NCBI GenBank assembly: GCA_963754445.1
Contig: CAVWFT010000001.1
Span: forward strand, 496,001 to 560,000
Source of the DNA: Bog-473 sp963754445
Lineage (GTDB): Bacteria > Actinomycetota > Acidimicrobiia > Acidimicrobiales > RAAP-2
Length of the DNA stretch: 64,000 nucleotides
Reading direction: 5' to 3'
The position numbers and the translations under genes are program-made. Of the stretch, positions 8,582 to 17,190 are shown in pieces (the first letter of the stretch is position 1; the number at the start of each line of letters is the position of its first letter). The notes beneath the pieces are model-generated. The model had not been told where the DNA came from and searched no databases. It saw only the letters and a list, made by a program, of their open reading frames with translations.

Positions 8582-9439
8582 ATGAAATCGCGCAGCAAGA
8601 ACGTGACCACGGCCGTCCTGATCTGCGCAGTGGGTCTGGCAACGGGTGCAGCGAGCTTTGGGAGCGCTGTGGCCGCCGATGCAGCGTCCGACTCGTGCAC
8701 GACCAGCGCGAAAATGGGTTCGTGCGTCTTCCCTAAGAGCGCGACCGAATTCCCGGGCATCAAACCCGGCAGCGGTCGTCCTGCCTCGAAAGGCATCGAA
8801 ATCGACCAGAACGTATGGAACGCAGCCGGTTGTAAGGGTTGGTCGCAGACGCTGTCGGCCACCAGTGCGGAGAGTTATCAAATCGTGGCGAACTATCCGA
8901 AGGGGAACACCGCCGTCTGCACCTACCCAAACGTGTGGCCGCACGACGCACAAGGAGCAGTGGACAGCTATTCACAGACCACGAGCACCTTCAGCGAGTC
9001 GTTCCCGCACAACAGCGCCACCCATGCGTGGGGCATGTTCGACCTGTGGTTCAACAACTGGGCCAACGAAGTCATGGTGCAATACGACTTCTCCAATAAC
9101 GCCCCCTGTACCAACACTCCCGTGACGGACAAGGTGTTCGGTGGCAGAGATGGCGTCTCGGCTCAGCCTTGGTTCTTGTGCACTCTGAGCAGCCCGAACG
9201 CGAACGGTACGTACAAAACGCTGGATTGGAAGCTGGGCGCGAACGAAGCGAAGAAGCAGAGCGAGTCGTCGGGCAGCGTTGACATACTGGCCATGATCAA
9301 GTACCTGGAGAGAAAGGGCTACCTGCCCTCTGGGAGTACGTGGACCGCGATCAGCATGGGCTGGGAGATTTGCTCGACGGGAGGCCAGAACGAAACCTTC
9401 AATGGCTCCGGCTTCACGGTGAACATGGTTCCCAACTGA
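8582..9439 (+). CDS. Secreted GH12-like protein, paralogue of the divergent gene
   Basis: Secreted single-domain protein of 285 residues. Residues 1-33 form a signal peptide (MKSRSKNVTTAVLICAVGLA and onward, Ala-rich cleavage region). The rest aligns along its length with the catalytic half of the protein encoded at 6236-8080, including FPGI, GSGRPASKGIE, the possible nucleophile E163 in NEVMVQYDF and the possible acid/base E262 in GWEICSTGG. Cysteines at similar positions suggest disulphides. It lacks the Thr linker and repeat module of its paralogue. The ATG was chosen over an earlier in-frame start because it begins the signal peptide. The pair is divergent across 501 bp, consistent with duplication and inversion. 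GH12 membership is moderate-confidence. Confidence 0.7.
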   Translation: MKSRSKNVTTAVLICAVGLATGAASFGSAVAADAASDSCTTSAKMGSCVFPKSATEFPGIKPGSGRPASKGIEIDQNVWNAAGCKGWSQTLSATSAESYQIVANYPKGNTAVCTYPNVWPHDAQGAVDSYSQTTSTFSESFPHNSATHAWGMFDLWFNNWANEVMVQYDFSNNAPCTNTPVTDKVFGGRDGVSAQPWFLCTLSSPNANGTYKTLDWKLGANEAKKQSESSGSVDILAMIKYLERKGYLPSGSTWTAISMGWEICSTGGQNETFNGSGFTVNMVPN

Positions 9440-9830
9440 GGAACCACAACGAGAATCACGTGGAGTCCGGGCGACATGGTGGGCCTTCGAGGCACGGATC
9501 CCAACGTGTCCTCGGGTTGTGCGGATCCGTTGCGGTGATGGGTCGGGTGGACGCCGGGAGTGGTGGGGCAGAAGCAACCTCGTCGCTCGTGTGTCGCGGT
9601 GCGGGAAGCGCTCGTCTCGGCTGCGTGATTGCATCTTCGCCAACACAATGATTGCCGTCGTGAGAGTTCCGGCGGATAATCCCGAGACGAGATTGCAGCG
9701 GCCACCGGGGGGGTGCCGCAGCATGTCGTGGCGAACAGAGAGTTGGGCCGGTTCGGTTCCCCGAGGCGTGAGAACCGAACTGGTCCGGCTCTCACGCCAA
9801 GTTGCTCGCTGAGCCTCAAAGTGCGGCACC
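9440..9830. other. Gene-free spacer between GH12-like gene and rnpB
   Basis: The 391 bases between the convergent GH12-like gene and the 3' end of rnpB contain only short open frames without ribosome binding sites or family resemblance. The one structured element I see is the hairpin at 9753-9780. Confidence 0.5.
9753..9780 (-). terminator. Hairpin downstream of rnpB
   Basis: TTCGGTTC pairs perfectly with GAACCGAA across a 12-nt loop, 50 nt beyond the mature 3' end of rnpB in its direction of transcription. There is no clear U tract, which is common for actinobacterial terminators, so the call rests on position and stem alone. Confidence 0.4.
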
Positions 9831-10202
<372 letters not shown>

Positions 10203-10269
10203 GCCCATCAGTCTGCCATCGGTCGCCGACGCCCTCCGCACCAGGCACGGGACAGGCACAGCGCCTCGG

Positions 10270-10275
10270 TAGGGT
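10270..10275 (+). promoter_or_regulatory. -10 element (TAGGGT) of xseA, leaderless type
   Basis: TAGGGT ends 7 nt before the xseA ATG and there is no separate Shine-Dalgarno, so transcription would start at or beside the initiation codon. The same arrangement recurs upstream of several other genes here. Confidence 0.5.
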
Positions 10276-10282
10276 GTCCTCG

Positions 10283-11881
10283 ATGTCAGGTGCTTCGGAC
10301 CAGCTCTTCGACCCCGAGGCGCCACCGACCGCGGGGGCTGCCGTGTCGAGCTTCGACCCCGACGAAGGCGTCGACGAGGCGGAGCCCCAGCTCACCGATG
10401 CGGATCTCCCTGATGGGGAGGTTGCTCGGGCACCACGGAGCCAGTCGGGTGGGGCCTCGGGTTTCGATCCGGAGGTCCATCGCGACACCCATCCCGACGT
10501 CCTCTCTATTGGGGGCCTCTACGAGCAGGTCGAGCATGCGCTCAGCCGGGCCTTCCCTCGGACCCGCCAACTCTGGGTACGGGGCGAGATCCATCACCTC
10601 TCGGATCATCGCTCTGGGCACCTCTATTTGGACCTGATCGACCCCGAGGAAGCGAGCCGGGGCGGGTCGCGGGGCCGGGGCGGCGTGCCGACCCTCAACG
10701 TGAAGTGCTGGCGGACGACATGGGCTCCCCTCCGTCACGCCCTGGCCAAACAGGGGATCGAGCTCGCCGAAGGGATGATCGTCGTCCTGCGAGGGAACCT
10801 CGATCTGTACCGGGCCAAGGGGGAGATCAGCCTGGTCCTCGCGGAGATCGACGTCACCGCCATCCTCGGGCGCATGGCCGCCCAGCGCGCCGCTCTGTTG
10901 CGCAAACTCGAGAGCGAGGGTCTGCTGCGAGCGAACGCAGCGCTGCCGTTGCCGGAGGTGGTGCTGCACGTCGGGCTGGTGGCCAGCCCCGGCACCGAGG
11001 GATATCACGACTTTGTGGGCCGCCTCACCGAGTCGGGTCTCGGGTTCAAGGTCTCATTCGTACCGGTCAGTGTCCAGGGCACTCACGCACCGGCGGCGGT
11101 GGCCCGGGCCGTTCGATTCTTGAGCCGCAGTGACTGCGATGTCATCGCGGTGGTGCGCGGTGGGGGATCGCGGGCGGACCTTGCCGCGTTCGAGACCGAA
11201 CTGGTCGCTCGCGCCATCGCATCGGCGAGCAAGCCGGTCTTCACCGGGATCGGTCACACCGGCGACGAGACCGTGGCCGACATCGTGGCTGCTCGTTCCT
11301 GTATCACTCCCACCGAGTGCGGTCATTCGATTGCCGTGGCGACCCGCCAGTGGTGGGCCAGCCGCGTGGCCGGCCCGGCCGACACGCTCGCCCGCCGGAT
11401 ACCGGCGTTTCTCGCCGACGCCGAAGCCCGAGACGCGCAGGCGCGGGGTCGGTTGACCACAGCGGCACGGCACCAGCTCCGTACCCATCGAGAGCGACTG
11501 GCACACAAAGGGTCGACGGTGGCCCGGCTTGCGCCCACCGGATTGCAGGATCGGGAGGCCGCACTACGTTCTCGGGCGGCCCGTCTCGGGCCGGCGAGTT
11601 CCGGACATCTGGACCAGGCCCGCGAACGTGTGCAGGCGATGCGACGCCTGCTCGATGCCTACGACGTCGAACGCCAGCTCGAGCGCGGGTACAGCCTCAC
11701 TCTGCGGACCGACGGTTCTCTGGTTCGGAGCGCGGCGGGTGTGGGGGTGGGCGAGGAGCTGGTCACTCGTTTCGCCGAAGGATCGGTACAAAGCAGGGTC
11801 GAAAGGACCAATGTGCGCGAAGTGACGGAAGCGGACGAACGCAACCAAGCGGTCGAGGTCGAGAACGGAGGTGCGTCGTGA
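10283..11881 (+). CDS. xseA: Exodeoxyribonuclease VII large subunit
   Basis: Catalytic subunit of the exonuclease VII complex, which degrades single-stranded DNA to oligonucleotides during repair. The N-terminal OB-fold (about 75-175, with LWVRGEI and GHLYLDL) precedes the catalytic region, where VVRGGGSRADLAAF, PVFTGIGH and DETVADIVAARS...TPT are diagnostic. A long helical C-terminal region follows. At 532 residues it is about 80-100 longer than usual. The excess is an acidic, low-complexity N-terminal extension of some 75 residues with three FDP(E/D) motifs. The ATG is preferred because the upstream frame runs through rnpB and a TAGGGT promoter lies at leaderless distance. It overlaps xseB by GTGA. 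Confidence 0.95.
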   Translation: MSGASDQLFDPEAPPTAGAAVSSFDPDEGVDEAEPQLTDADLPDGEVARAPRSQSGGASGFDPEVHRDTHPDVLSIGGLYEQVEHALSRAFPRTRQLWVRGEIHHLSDHRSGHLYLDLIDPEEASRGGSRGRGGVPTLNVKCWRTTWAPLRHALAKQGIELAEGMIVVLRGNLDLYRAKGEISLVLAEIDVTAILGRMAAQRAALLRKLESEGLLRANAALPLPEVVLHVGLVASPGTEGYHDFVGRLTESGLGFKVSFVPVSVQGTHAPAAVARAVRFLSRSDCDVIAVVRGGGSRADLAAFETELVARAIASASKPVFTGIGHTGDETVADIVAARSCITPTECGHSIAVATRQWWASRVAGPADTLARRIPAFLADAEARDAQARGRLTTAARHQLRTHRERLAHKGSTVARLAPTGLQDREAALRSRAARLGPASSGHLDQARERVQAMRRLLDAYDVERQLERGYSLTLRTDGSLVRSAAGVGVGEELVTRFAEGSVQSRVERTNVREVTEADERNQAVEVENGGAS

Positions 11882-12156
11882 GCGCATCAGAGTCCGGGTC
11901 CGGCTCGGCGGGGGCCGTGCCGGTGGAGACGCTCAGCTACACGGAGGCCAGTCGCGAGCTCGACGCCATCGTCTCCTTCTTCGACCAGCGGGAGGTGGAT
12001 GTCGACGTCCTGGTGGCTCGGCTCGAGCGGGCCACCGCCTTGATCGACGAACTCGACAAGCGCCTGCGTCATACTCGGGCCCAGGTCGAGGAGTTGGTGC
12101 CCCGGCTCGAGTCCTTGGCCCACGACGCAGCGGCAGGAGGGGATGACGATGGCTGA
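11878..12156 (+). CDS. xseB: Exodeoxyribonuclease VII small subunit
   Basis: Small, helical partner that coats the long arms of XseA; 92 residues. The core SYTEASRELDAIVSFFDQRE matches the family's N-terminal helix, followed by a second helix with LVARLERATALIDELDKRL. The first 17 residues are a Ser/Gly-rich leader. The GTG start overlaps the xseA stop (GTGA), so subunits are translationally coupled, the usual arrangement. An open frame extends upstream inside xseA but is not real. Confidence 0.93.
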   Translation: MSASESGSGSAGAVPVETLSYTEASRELDAIVSFFDQREVDVDVLVARLERATALIDELDKRLRHTRAQVEELVPRLESLAHDAAAGGDDDG

Positions 12157-12877
12157 CGCGGCCGTGAGTGACCGGGTCTATTTCAGGCAGCTGCTCTCGG
12201 GGCGGGACTTCGCCCATGGGGACATGATGGCGCGTCAGATGGTGAATTTCGTCTATCTGATCGGCGACCGGCTGAGCGGAGAGGCGGTGGTGGTCGACCC
12301 GGCCTACAACGTGCAGGATCTTCTCGACATCGTGGCGGCGGATGGCATGCGCCTGACGGGCGTGCTGGGCACGCACTTCCATCCGGACCATCTCGGCGGC
12401 GCTATGGGCGGCTGGTCCTTGGAGGGCATCAGCTCCCTGCTCGAAAAGATCCAAGTGCCCATTCACGTCCAGAGCGCAGAGGTGCCCTGGGTCGAGCGGA
12501 CCACCGGGGTCGGGGGTGCCGATCTCGTGGGGCACGACAGCGGTGACGTCCTGCGGGTGGGCGATCTCGACATCGAACTCATCCACACTCCGGGACACAC
12601 GCCCGGAAGCCAGTGCTTCCTGGTCGACGGCCGCCTCGTCGCCGGCGACACGCTGTTCCTCGAAGGCTGCGGCCGGACGGACTTCCCTGGTTCCGACCCC
12701 TTGGCCATGTACGAGTCGCTGCACACGCGCCTGGCTCGAGTCCCGGACGAGACCATCCTCTTCCCTGGGCACCTCTACTCGGCCGACCCGTCGGCGAGCA
12801 TGGGGGACACACGTCGTTGGAACTACGTCTTCAAGCCCCGCTCCGCAGAGGAGTGGATGGCGATGTTCGGCAACTGA
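12149..12877 (+). CDS. MBL-fold metallo-hydrolase (glyoxalase II / persulfide dioxygenase-like)
   Basis: Metallo-beta-lactamase fold hydrolase of 242 residues. The metal site THFHPDHLGG supplies H76, H78, D80 and H81; further ligands are in HTPGHTPGS, AGDTLF and FPGHLY. The GCGRTDFPGSDP loop is shared with persulfide dioxygenases and glyoxalase II-like enzymes, so the substrate may be a glutathione-, mycothiol- or sulfur-linked compound. The start at 12149 is chosen because AGGAGGGG lies 6 nt before it; the ATG two codons earlier is too close to that site. It overlaps xseB by 8 nt and is followed 10 nt later by a ferredoxin reductase, which could be a redox partner. Confidence 0.82.
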   Translation: MADAAVSDRVYFRQLLSGRDFAHGDMMARQMVNFVYLIGDRLSGEAVVVDPAYNVQDLLDIVAADGMRLTGVLGTHFHPDHLGGAMGGWSLEGISSLLEKIQVPIHVQSAEVPWVERTTGVGGADLVGHDSGDVLRVGDLDIELIHTPGHTPGSQCFLVDGRLVAGDTLFLEGCGRTDFPGSDPLAMYESLHTRLARVPDETILFPGHLYSADPSASMGDTRRWNYVFKPRSAEEWMAMFGN

Positions 12878-12887
12878 GCGACCAGCG

Positions 12888-14141
12888 ATGGCGATGACGA
12901 CCGAACAACTGGACGGCACGAGCACGATCATCGTGGTCGGCGCATCCCTGGCCGGGTGGCGCGCCGTCGAAACGCTGCGTACCGAGGGATTCGACGGCAC
13001 CATCGAGCTGGTGGGCGAAGAGCAACACCTGCCCTATGACCGGCCACCCCTCTCGAAGCAGGTCCTGGCCGGGACCTGGCCGCCCGAGAAGGCGGTCTTG
13101 GCCGACAAGAGGCGGTCGAGCGAGCTGCGCGTCCACGAGATGCTGGGCCGGCGTGCCCTCAGCCTCGATGTCGGCACATGTTCGATTGCGCTGTCGGACG
13201 GAACCGAGCTGAACGGCGACGCGTTGGTTCTCGCCACCGGAGCCACGCCGCGAACCCTGCCTGGAACCGGGGCGCTCGGCCAGCGCGACGGCCTGTTCAC
13301 CCTGCGCACGCTCGACGACTCGTTGGCGTTGCGGGCGGCGATCACATCGTTCGATGCGGCCCGGGTTGTGGTCATCGGTGCCGGCTTCATCGGGGCCGAG
13401 GTCGCCTCGACCTGTGCCACGCTTGGCTGCCGGGTCACCGTGCTCGAGGCGCTGGGTATCCCGCTCCAACCCATTTTGGGTGCCGAGGTCGGTGCGTTCT
13501 GCGGCTCCCTCCACGGGGCCAACGGGGTCGATCTGCGAACCGGTGTCGCCGTCAGCGCGGTGCGCAGGACGGATGGAGGGTCTGGCCGTCTCGAGGTCGA
13601 GATCGACGGTGGGGAGACGCTGGCCGCCGACGTCGTCGTGGTGGGTATCGGCGTCGTGCCCGAAACGGCATGGTTGGACGGATCCGGGCTCACGGTCGAG
13701 AACGGCATCGAGTGCGACGATCGACTCTTCGCCTCCGATCGCGTTGTCGCCGCAGGCGACGTGGCCCGCTGGGCGTGGCGTCACGATGGCGAAGAAGAGC
13801 TGATCAGGATCGAGCACTGGCAGGTGGCCGCCGATGCCGGCGTGGCGGCGGCCCGCAACCTGCTCGCCGGTCGAAGCCACGCCACCTCCTTCACGCCGAT
13901 TCCTTACTTCTGGTCGGACCAGTACGGCACGCGGTTCCAAGTCATCGGGAGCCCACGTGGCGGCGACGATGTGGAGGTCGTCCACGGCTCGCTCGAGGAG
14001 GGCAAGTTCGTGGCGCTCTTCGGGCGCGCCGATCGCCTGCGTGCGGTGATGGCGGTGGGCCGGCCGCGGCAACTCATGTTGTACCGACCCCTCCTCGAAA
14101 AGGGGAGTCGGTGGGCCGACGCGTTGGCGTACGAAATCTGA
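12888..14141 (+). CDS. FAD-dependent NAD(P)H ferredoxin/rubredoxin reductase
   Basis: Pyridine nucleotide-disulphide oxidoreductase family protein of 417 residues, like BphA4-type ferredoxin reductases. It transfers electrons from NAD(P)H through FAD to a ferredoxin or rubredoxin. The FAD-binding VVGASLAGWRAVETLR motif is near the N-terminus, followed by YDRPPLSK, LATGATPR, the NAD(P)-binding VVIGAGFIGAEVAS, and VVAAGDVARW. No redox-active CxxC pair is seen, fitting this subgroup. No ferredoxin, P450 or dioxygenase gene is in the window, so its partner is elsewhere. It lies directly after the MBL-fold gene and probably shares its transcript. Confidence 0.88.
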   Translation: MAMTTEQLDGTSTIIVVGASLAGWRAVETLRTEGFDGTIELVGEEQHLPYDRPPLSKQVLAGTWPPEKAVLADKRRSSELRVHEMLGRRALSLDVGTCSIALSDGTELNGDALVLATGATPRTLPGTGALGQRDGLFTLRTLDDSLALRAAITSFDAARVVVIGAGFIGAEVASTCATLGCRVTVLEALGIPLQPILGAEVGAFCGSLHGANGVDLRTGVAVSAVRRTDGGSGRLEVEIDGGETLAADVVVVGIGVVPETAWLDGSGLTVENGIECDDRLFASDRVVAAGDVARWAWRHDGEEELIRIEHWQVAADAGVAAARNLLAGRSHATSFTPIPYFWSDQYGTRFQVIGSPRGGDDVEVVHGSLEEGKFVALFGRADRLRAVMAVGRPRQLMLYRPLLEKGSRWADALAYEI

Positions 14142-14443
14142 GTACTTTCGTCCGGTTTTTGGGGAAGTCCGTGCCTGGGCGAGCCGCGAATGACGAGAAC
14201 GAGAACGCCGGAGGAAGCCCGTGGTGCGTCTCTGCGGCGTGCCTGGCGCCGCCGGACTCGTGCCTGAAACGGGGGTCGTCGTCGGCCTGTCTGCTGCGCC
14301 CTTGAGCAAAATTGTTCTGGCTTTGGGCGTAATTGTGGCTTTGCAGTGTTTGAGATGCCTACAATCGCGCGCCGAGGACCTGTTTGGCGACCACACCTTC
14401 CAGGCGGGTTCGGATTTGGCGATCTAGGAAGGGAACCCCCGGC
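14142..14443 (+). promoter_or_regulatory. Spacer with promoter for the DUF11 wall protein
   Basis: This 302-bp gap holds no gene that I can support. It is locally AT-richer than its surroundings and contains TACAAT at 14360-14365, a strong -10 hexamer. A weak -35 lies in the GGCTTT/TTGTGG area. A 5' leader of about 70 nt would carry the AGGAAGGGA ribosome binding site seen near 14426-14433. Confidence 0.45.
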
Positions 14444-15610
14444 ATGCGTCCGACTTGGTTGAGTTCAAAGCACACGCGCAGCGATGCGTCTCGCGCTGGC
14501 CGTTGGTCGACGTGGGTGCGCCGCACGTTCTTCAGCGGGCTGGCCCTGGTCCTCGCCGGGATTGGCCTCGTTGCGTTCTCGGCGCCGACCTACGCCCACA
14601 ACAACAACGTCAACTCCAAGGGCGTCTGTGCCACACCGCTCGGGACCGGCTACGTCGTCACCTGGACCGTCGCCAACGACTTCAACCTCCCTGAAACGGG
14701 ATCAGTCGTCTCGGTCCTCAACGGCACGACGCCACTGGACGTGAACACGGTGGTTCCGAACACCTACTCCATCCCGGCCACCCCGGACTCCAGCGGACCC
14801 CCGTACACCTGGTCGAACGTCAAGCTCACCCAGACGCTGCCCGCCAGCACCACGCCGGGGATCTTGACGCTCAACATCACGAGCAAGTGGAAGGGTGGCT
14901 TCACGATCGACGATTCGGGCACGTTCGATCTGAGCAGCCTCGACTGCGCCGCCGCTGGAACGCCTGCGGTCAGCGTGGTGAAGTCGGTCAGCCCGACCGG
15001 AAGTGTCGTCATCGGCTCCAACACCCCGCTCGTGTACACGCTGGCCGTGTCCAATACGGGTACGGCCGCCACGACGGCGCCGATCGTCGTGACCGACCAG
15101 GCTCCGACCGGGACCACCCTGGTCGCCGGTTCGCCGGCATGCGCCACCGGAGGCCCGCCCGCCTGCTCGGTGAGCACGAGTGGAGCAGGTTTGATTACCT
15201 GGACGATCCCGCCCGGAGTCGGAGTGAATCAGCACTACACGCTGACTTTCTCGGTGACGATCAACTCCTCGGATTCGGCGGGCAACATCACCAACGCCGG
15301 ATCGTGGGACGGCCCGAGCTGCGCCACGACCTGCAGCACGAATACCGTGGTCACCCCGATCACGACGCCTCCCGTGACGTCGCCCACTCAGGTGACGCCC
15401 ACCACGCTGGCCCCGGCAACGTCGCCTGCGGTCACCGCACCCGTGACCTCGCCGTCGACGACCACCAGCCCGTCGACGCTGGCCTTCACCGGTGCTCCGG
15501 TCAGCCTGCAGTGGTTCATCGGCTTCGGTGCGCTGATCCTCGGGAGCGGGCTGATCCTGGCCTCACGCCTCCGTCTGCGCCGGCCACGGCACGCCTCATC
15601 CAAGAGGTAG
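14444..15610 (+). CDS. Wall-anchored DUF11 protein with LAFTG sorting signal
   Basis: Surface protein of 388 residues. After a basic N-terminus, a hydrophobic segment (FFSGLALVLAGIGLVAFSA) acts as signal peptide. The first extracellular domain (about 50-175) is unrecognised. The second resembles DUF11/CARDB-type beta-sandwich repeats (VVKSVSPTGSVVIGSNTPL, YTLAVSNTG). A Thr/Pro/Ser-rich stalk leads to LAFTG, a hydrophobic span and a basic tail, i.e. a class E sortase-type LAxTG wall-sorting signal. The protein is therefore probably linked covalently to peptidoglycan. The ATG is chosen for its AGGAAGGGA site about 10 nt upstream. No sortase gene is in the window. It ends shortly before a strong bidirectional terminator. 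Confidence 0.78.
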   Translation: MRPTWLSSKHTRSDASRAGRWSTWVRRTFFSGLALVLAGIGLVAFSAPTYAHNNNVNSKGVCATPLGTGYVVTWTVANDFNLPETGSVVSVLNGTTPLDVNTVVPNTYSIPATPDSSGPPYTWSNVKLTQTLPASTTPGILTLNITSKWKGGFTIDDSGTFDLSSLDCAAAGTPAVSVVKSVSPTGSVVIGSNTPLVYTLAVSNTGTAATTAPIVVTDQAPTGTTLVAGSPACATGGPPACSVSTSGAGLITWTIPPGVGVNQHYTLTFSVTINSSDSAGNITNAGSWDGPSCATTCSTNTVVTPITTPPVTSPTQVTPTTLAPATSPAVTAPVTSPSTTTSPSTLAFTGAPVSLQWFIGFGALILGSGLILASRLRLRRPRHASSKR

Positions 15611-15636
15611 GGCCCAAAAGAACTTCCGGTGCGATT

Positions 15637-15664
15637 CCCCCCGGGCGGTTGACCGCCCGGGGGG
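15637..15664. terminator. Bidirectional terminator hairpin
   Basis: A perfect 12-bp GC-rich stem (CCCCCCGGGCGG / CCGCCCGGGGGG) with a TTGA loop lies in the 67-bp gap between the convergent DUF11 protein gene and glpK. It can serve both strands. Confidence 0.8.
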
Positions 15665-15677
15665 ATGCCCGAATCCC

Positions 15678-17183
15678 TCAGAAGGAGATTCCCGAAAGTT
15701 CGGGAATGGTGGCCTCGGCCTTGGCCCTCGCCACGAGCCAGCGTTCGCGGGAAGCTGACCGGCCGAGTTCGTCGTTTGCGGGCTCTACGGTGGCCCGGGG
15801 AGTGAACGTCCGGGCCAGCTCCTCGGTCGATCCGTAGGCGCCGATGGCCAGACCGGCTAGCAGTCCGGCGCCCAACGTGGTCGCCTCGAGCACGGGCGAG
15901 ATCTCGACGGGGCGACCGATGGCGTCGGCCAACGCCTGCACGAAGACTGCGTTGTCGGACATCCCGCCATCGACCCGGAGCGCACCGATCGGAAAGCCGC
16001 TGTCCTCTTCGGACGCCTCGACCAGATCGGCCCCGCGATGCGCGACGCCCTCGAGCACGGCGCGCACCACCTCGGGACGACCCGAGCCCCGGGTCAAGCC
16101 GACCAGGGTGCCCCGAGCGCCGAAGTCCCACACCGGAGTGCCCAATCCGAGCAGAGCGGGGACGAACCAGACGTCGCCGGCGCTGTCGCACCGGGCGGCC
16201 ATGGCAGCGGACTCCTCGGAGGAAGCGATCAGTCCGAGGTCGTCACGTAGCCATTCGATGCAAGTCCCGGCGGACAGCATGACTGCCTCGGTCCCCCAGG
16301 TGGCCTTGCCTTCGACCCGAAAGGCGACGATAGGGAAGGTGCCGGCCCGACCGCGAGTGGCCGCAGCAGGTCCGGGACCCGAACCTGTGCACTGGTCGAG
16401 CATGCCCCCCGTTCCGAAGGTTGCTTTGGCCAGACCCGGCAGCGTGCAGCCCTGGCCGACCAGAGACGCCTGTTGGTCGCCGGCCATGCCACAGATCGGC
16501 GGCGCGCCCTCGAGGGCACGGGCCGAACCGAGGGTTCCCGAGGAATCCACGATCCGAGGGAGTAGGGCGCGCGGAATGCGCAGCCGCTCCAGCAGATCGT
16601 CGTCCCAGTCGATGGTGGCGGAGTGGACGAGCGCCGTGACGGCGGCGTTGGTGGCATCGGTGACGTGCAGCACGTCTGATCCATGGGTGGGGCCGCCCGA
16701 GAGGATCCAGGCCACCCAGGTGTCGACCGTGCCGAAACACAGTTCGCCCTGCTCCGCCCGGACCCGGTCCGGGTCGACCTCGTCGAGGATCGCCATCAGC
16801 TTGGTGGCCGATGCGTTCGGGGCCACACGGATTCCTTCGGCCTGGAGGACCAGGCAGGTCCCGACCGTGCGGAGGTCCTGCCACCCGATGCCCGGAGCCA
16901 GGGGTGTGCCGGTGGCCCGCTCCCACACGATGGTCGACGCCCGTTGGTTGGCGATCCCGACCCCGTCCACCGGGCCGCCGTCCACGAGGGCTCGGGCGGC
17001 CACGTCGAGTACGGCGTCCGCCATGGCCAGGGCATCGAACTCGACCAGACCGGGTGCCGGGGAGTCGGGCAGCACCGGCGCGTGGTGGGCGTGCTCGATC
17101 GAGGCATCGGGTCGCACGATGGCAGCCCTCACGCCCGACGTGCCGACGTCGACGACGAGGACGCTGCCGCCCCCTTCGCTCAC
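15678..17183 (-). CDS. glpK: Glycerol kinase-like FGGY carbohydrate kinase
   Basis: FGGY-family kinase of 501 residues that would phosphorylate glycerol to sn-glycerol-3-phosphate. The ATP-binding VVDVGTSGVRAAI is at the N-terminus. FGTVDTWVAWILSGG, the DATNAAVT segment, AGDQQASLVGQG and TFGTGGM match glycerol kinases more closely than xylulokinases, and LRVDGGMSDN forms the C-terminal adenosine motif. The N-terminus lacks the usual DQGTTS, having DVGTSG, so substrate preference deserves caution. It is the last gene of a minus-strand run with glpD and an alkylglycerone-phosphate-synthase-like gene. The GTG start lies 7 nt after the preceding stop. Confidence 0.78.
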   Translation of the reverse strand: MSEGGGSVLVVDVGTSGVRAAIVRPDASIEHAHHAPVLPDSPAPGLVEFDALAMADAVLDVAARALVDGGPVDGVGIANQRASTIVWERATGTPLAPGIGWQDLRTVGTCLVLQAEGIRVAPNASATKLMAILDEVDPDRVRAEQGELCFGTVDTWVAWILSGGPTHGSDVLHVTDATNAAVTALVHSATIDWDDDLLERLRIPRALLPRIVDSSGTLGSARALEGAPPICGMAGDQQASLVGQGCTLPGLAKATFGTGGMLDQCTGSGPGPAAATRGRAGTFPIVAFRVEGKATWGTEAVMLSAGTCIEWLRDDLGLIASSEESAAMAARCDSAGDVWFVPALLGLGTPVWDFGARGTLVGLTRGSGRPEVVRAVLEGVAHRGADLVEASEEDSGFPIGALRVDGGMSDNAVFVQALADAIGRPVEISPVLEATTLGAGLLAGLAIGAYGSTEELARTFTPRATVEPANDELGRSASRERWLVARAKAEATIPELSGISF

Positions 17184-17190
17184 GCGGGGC

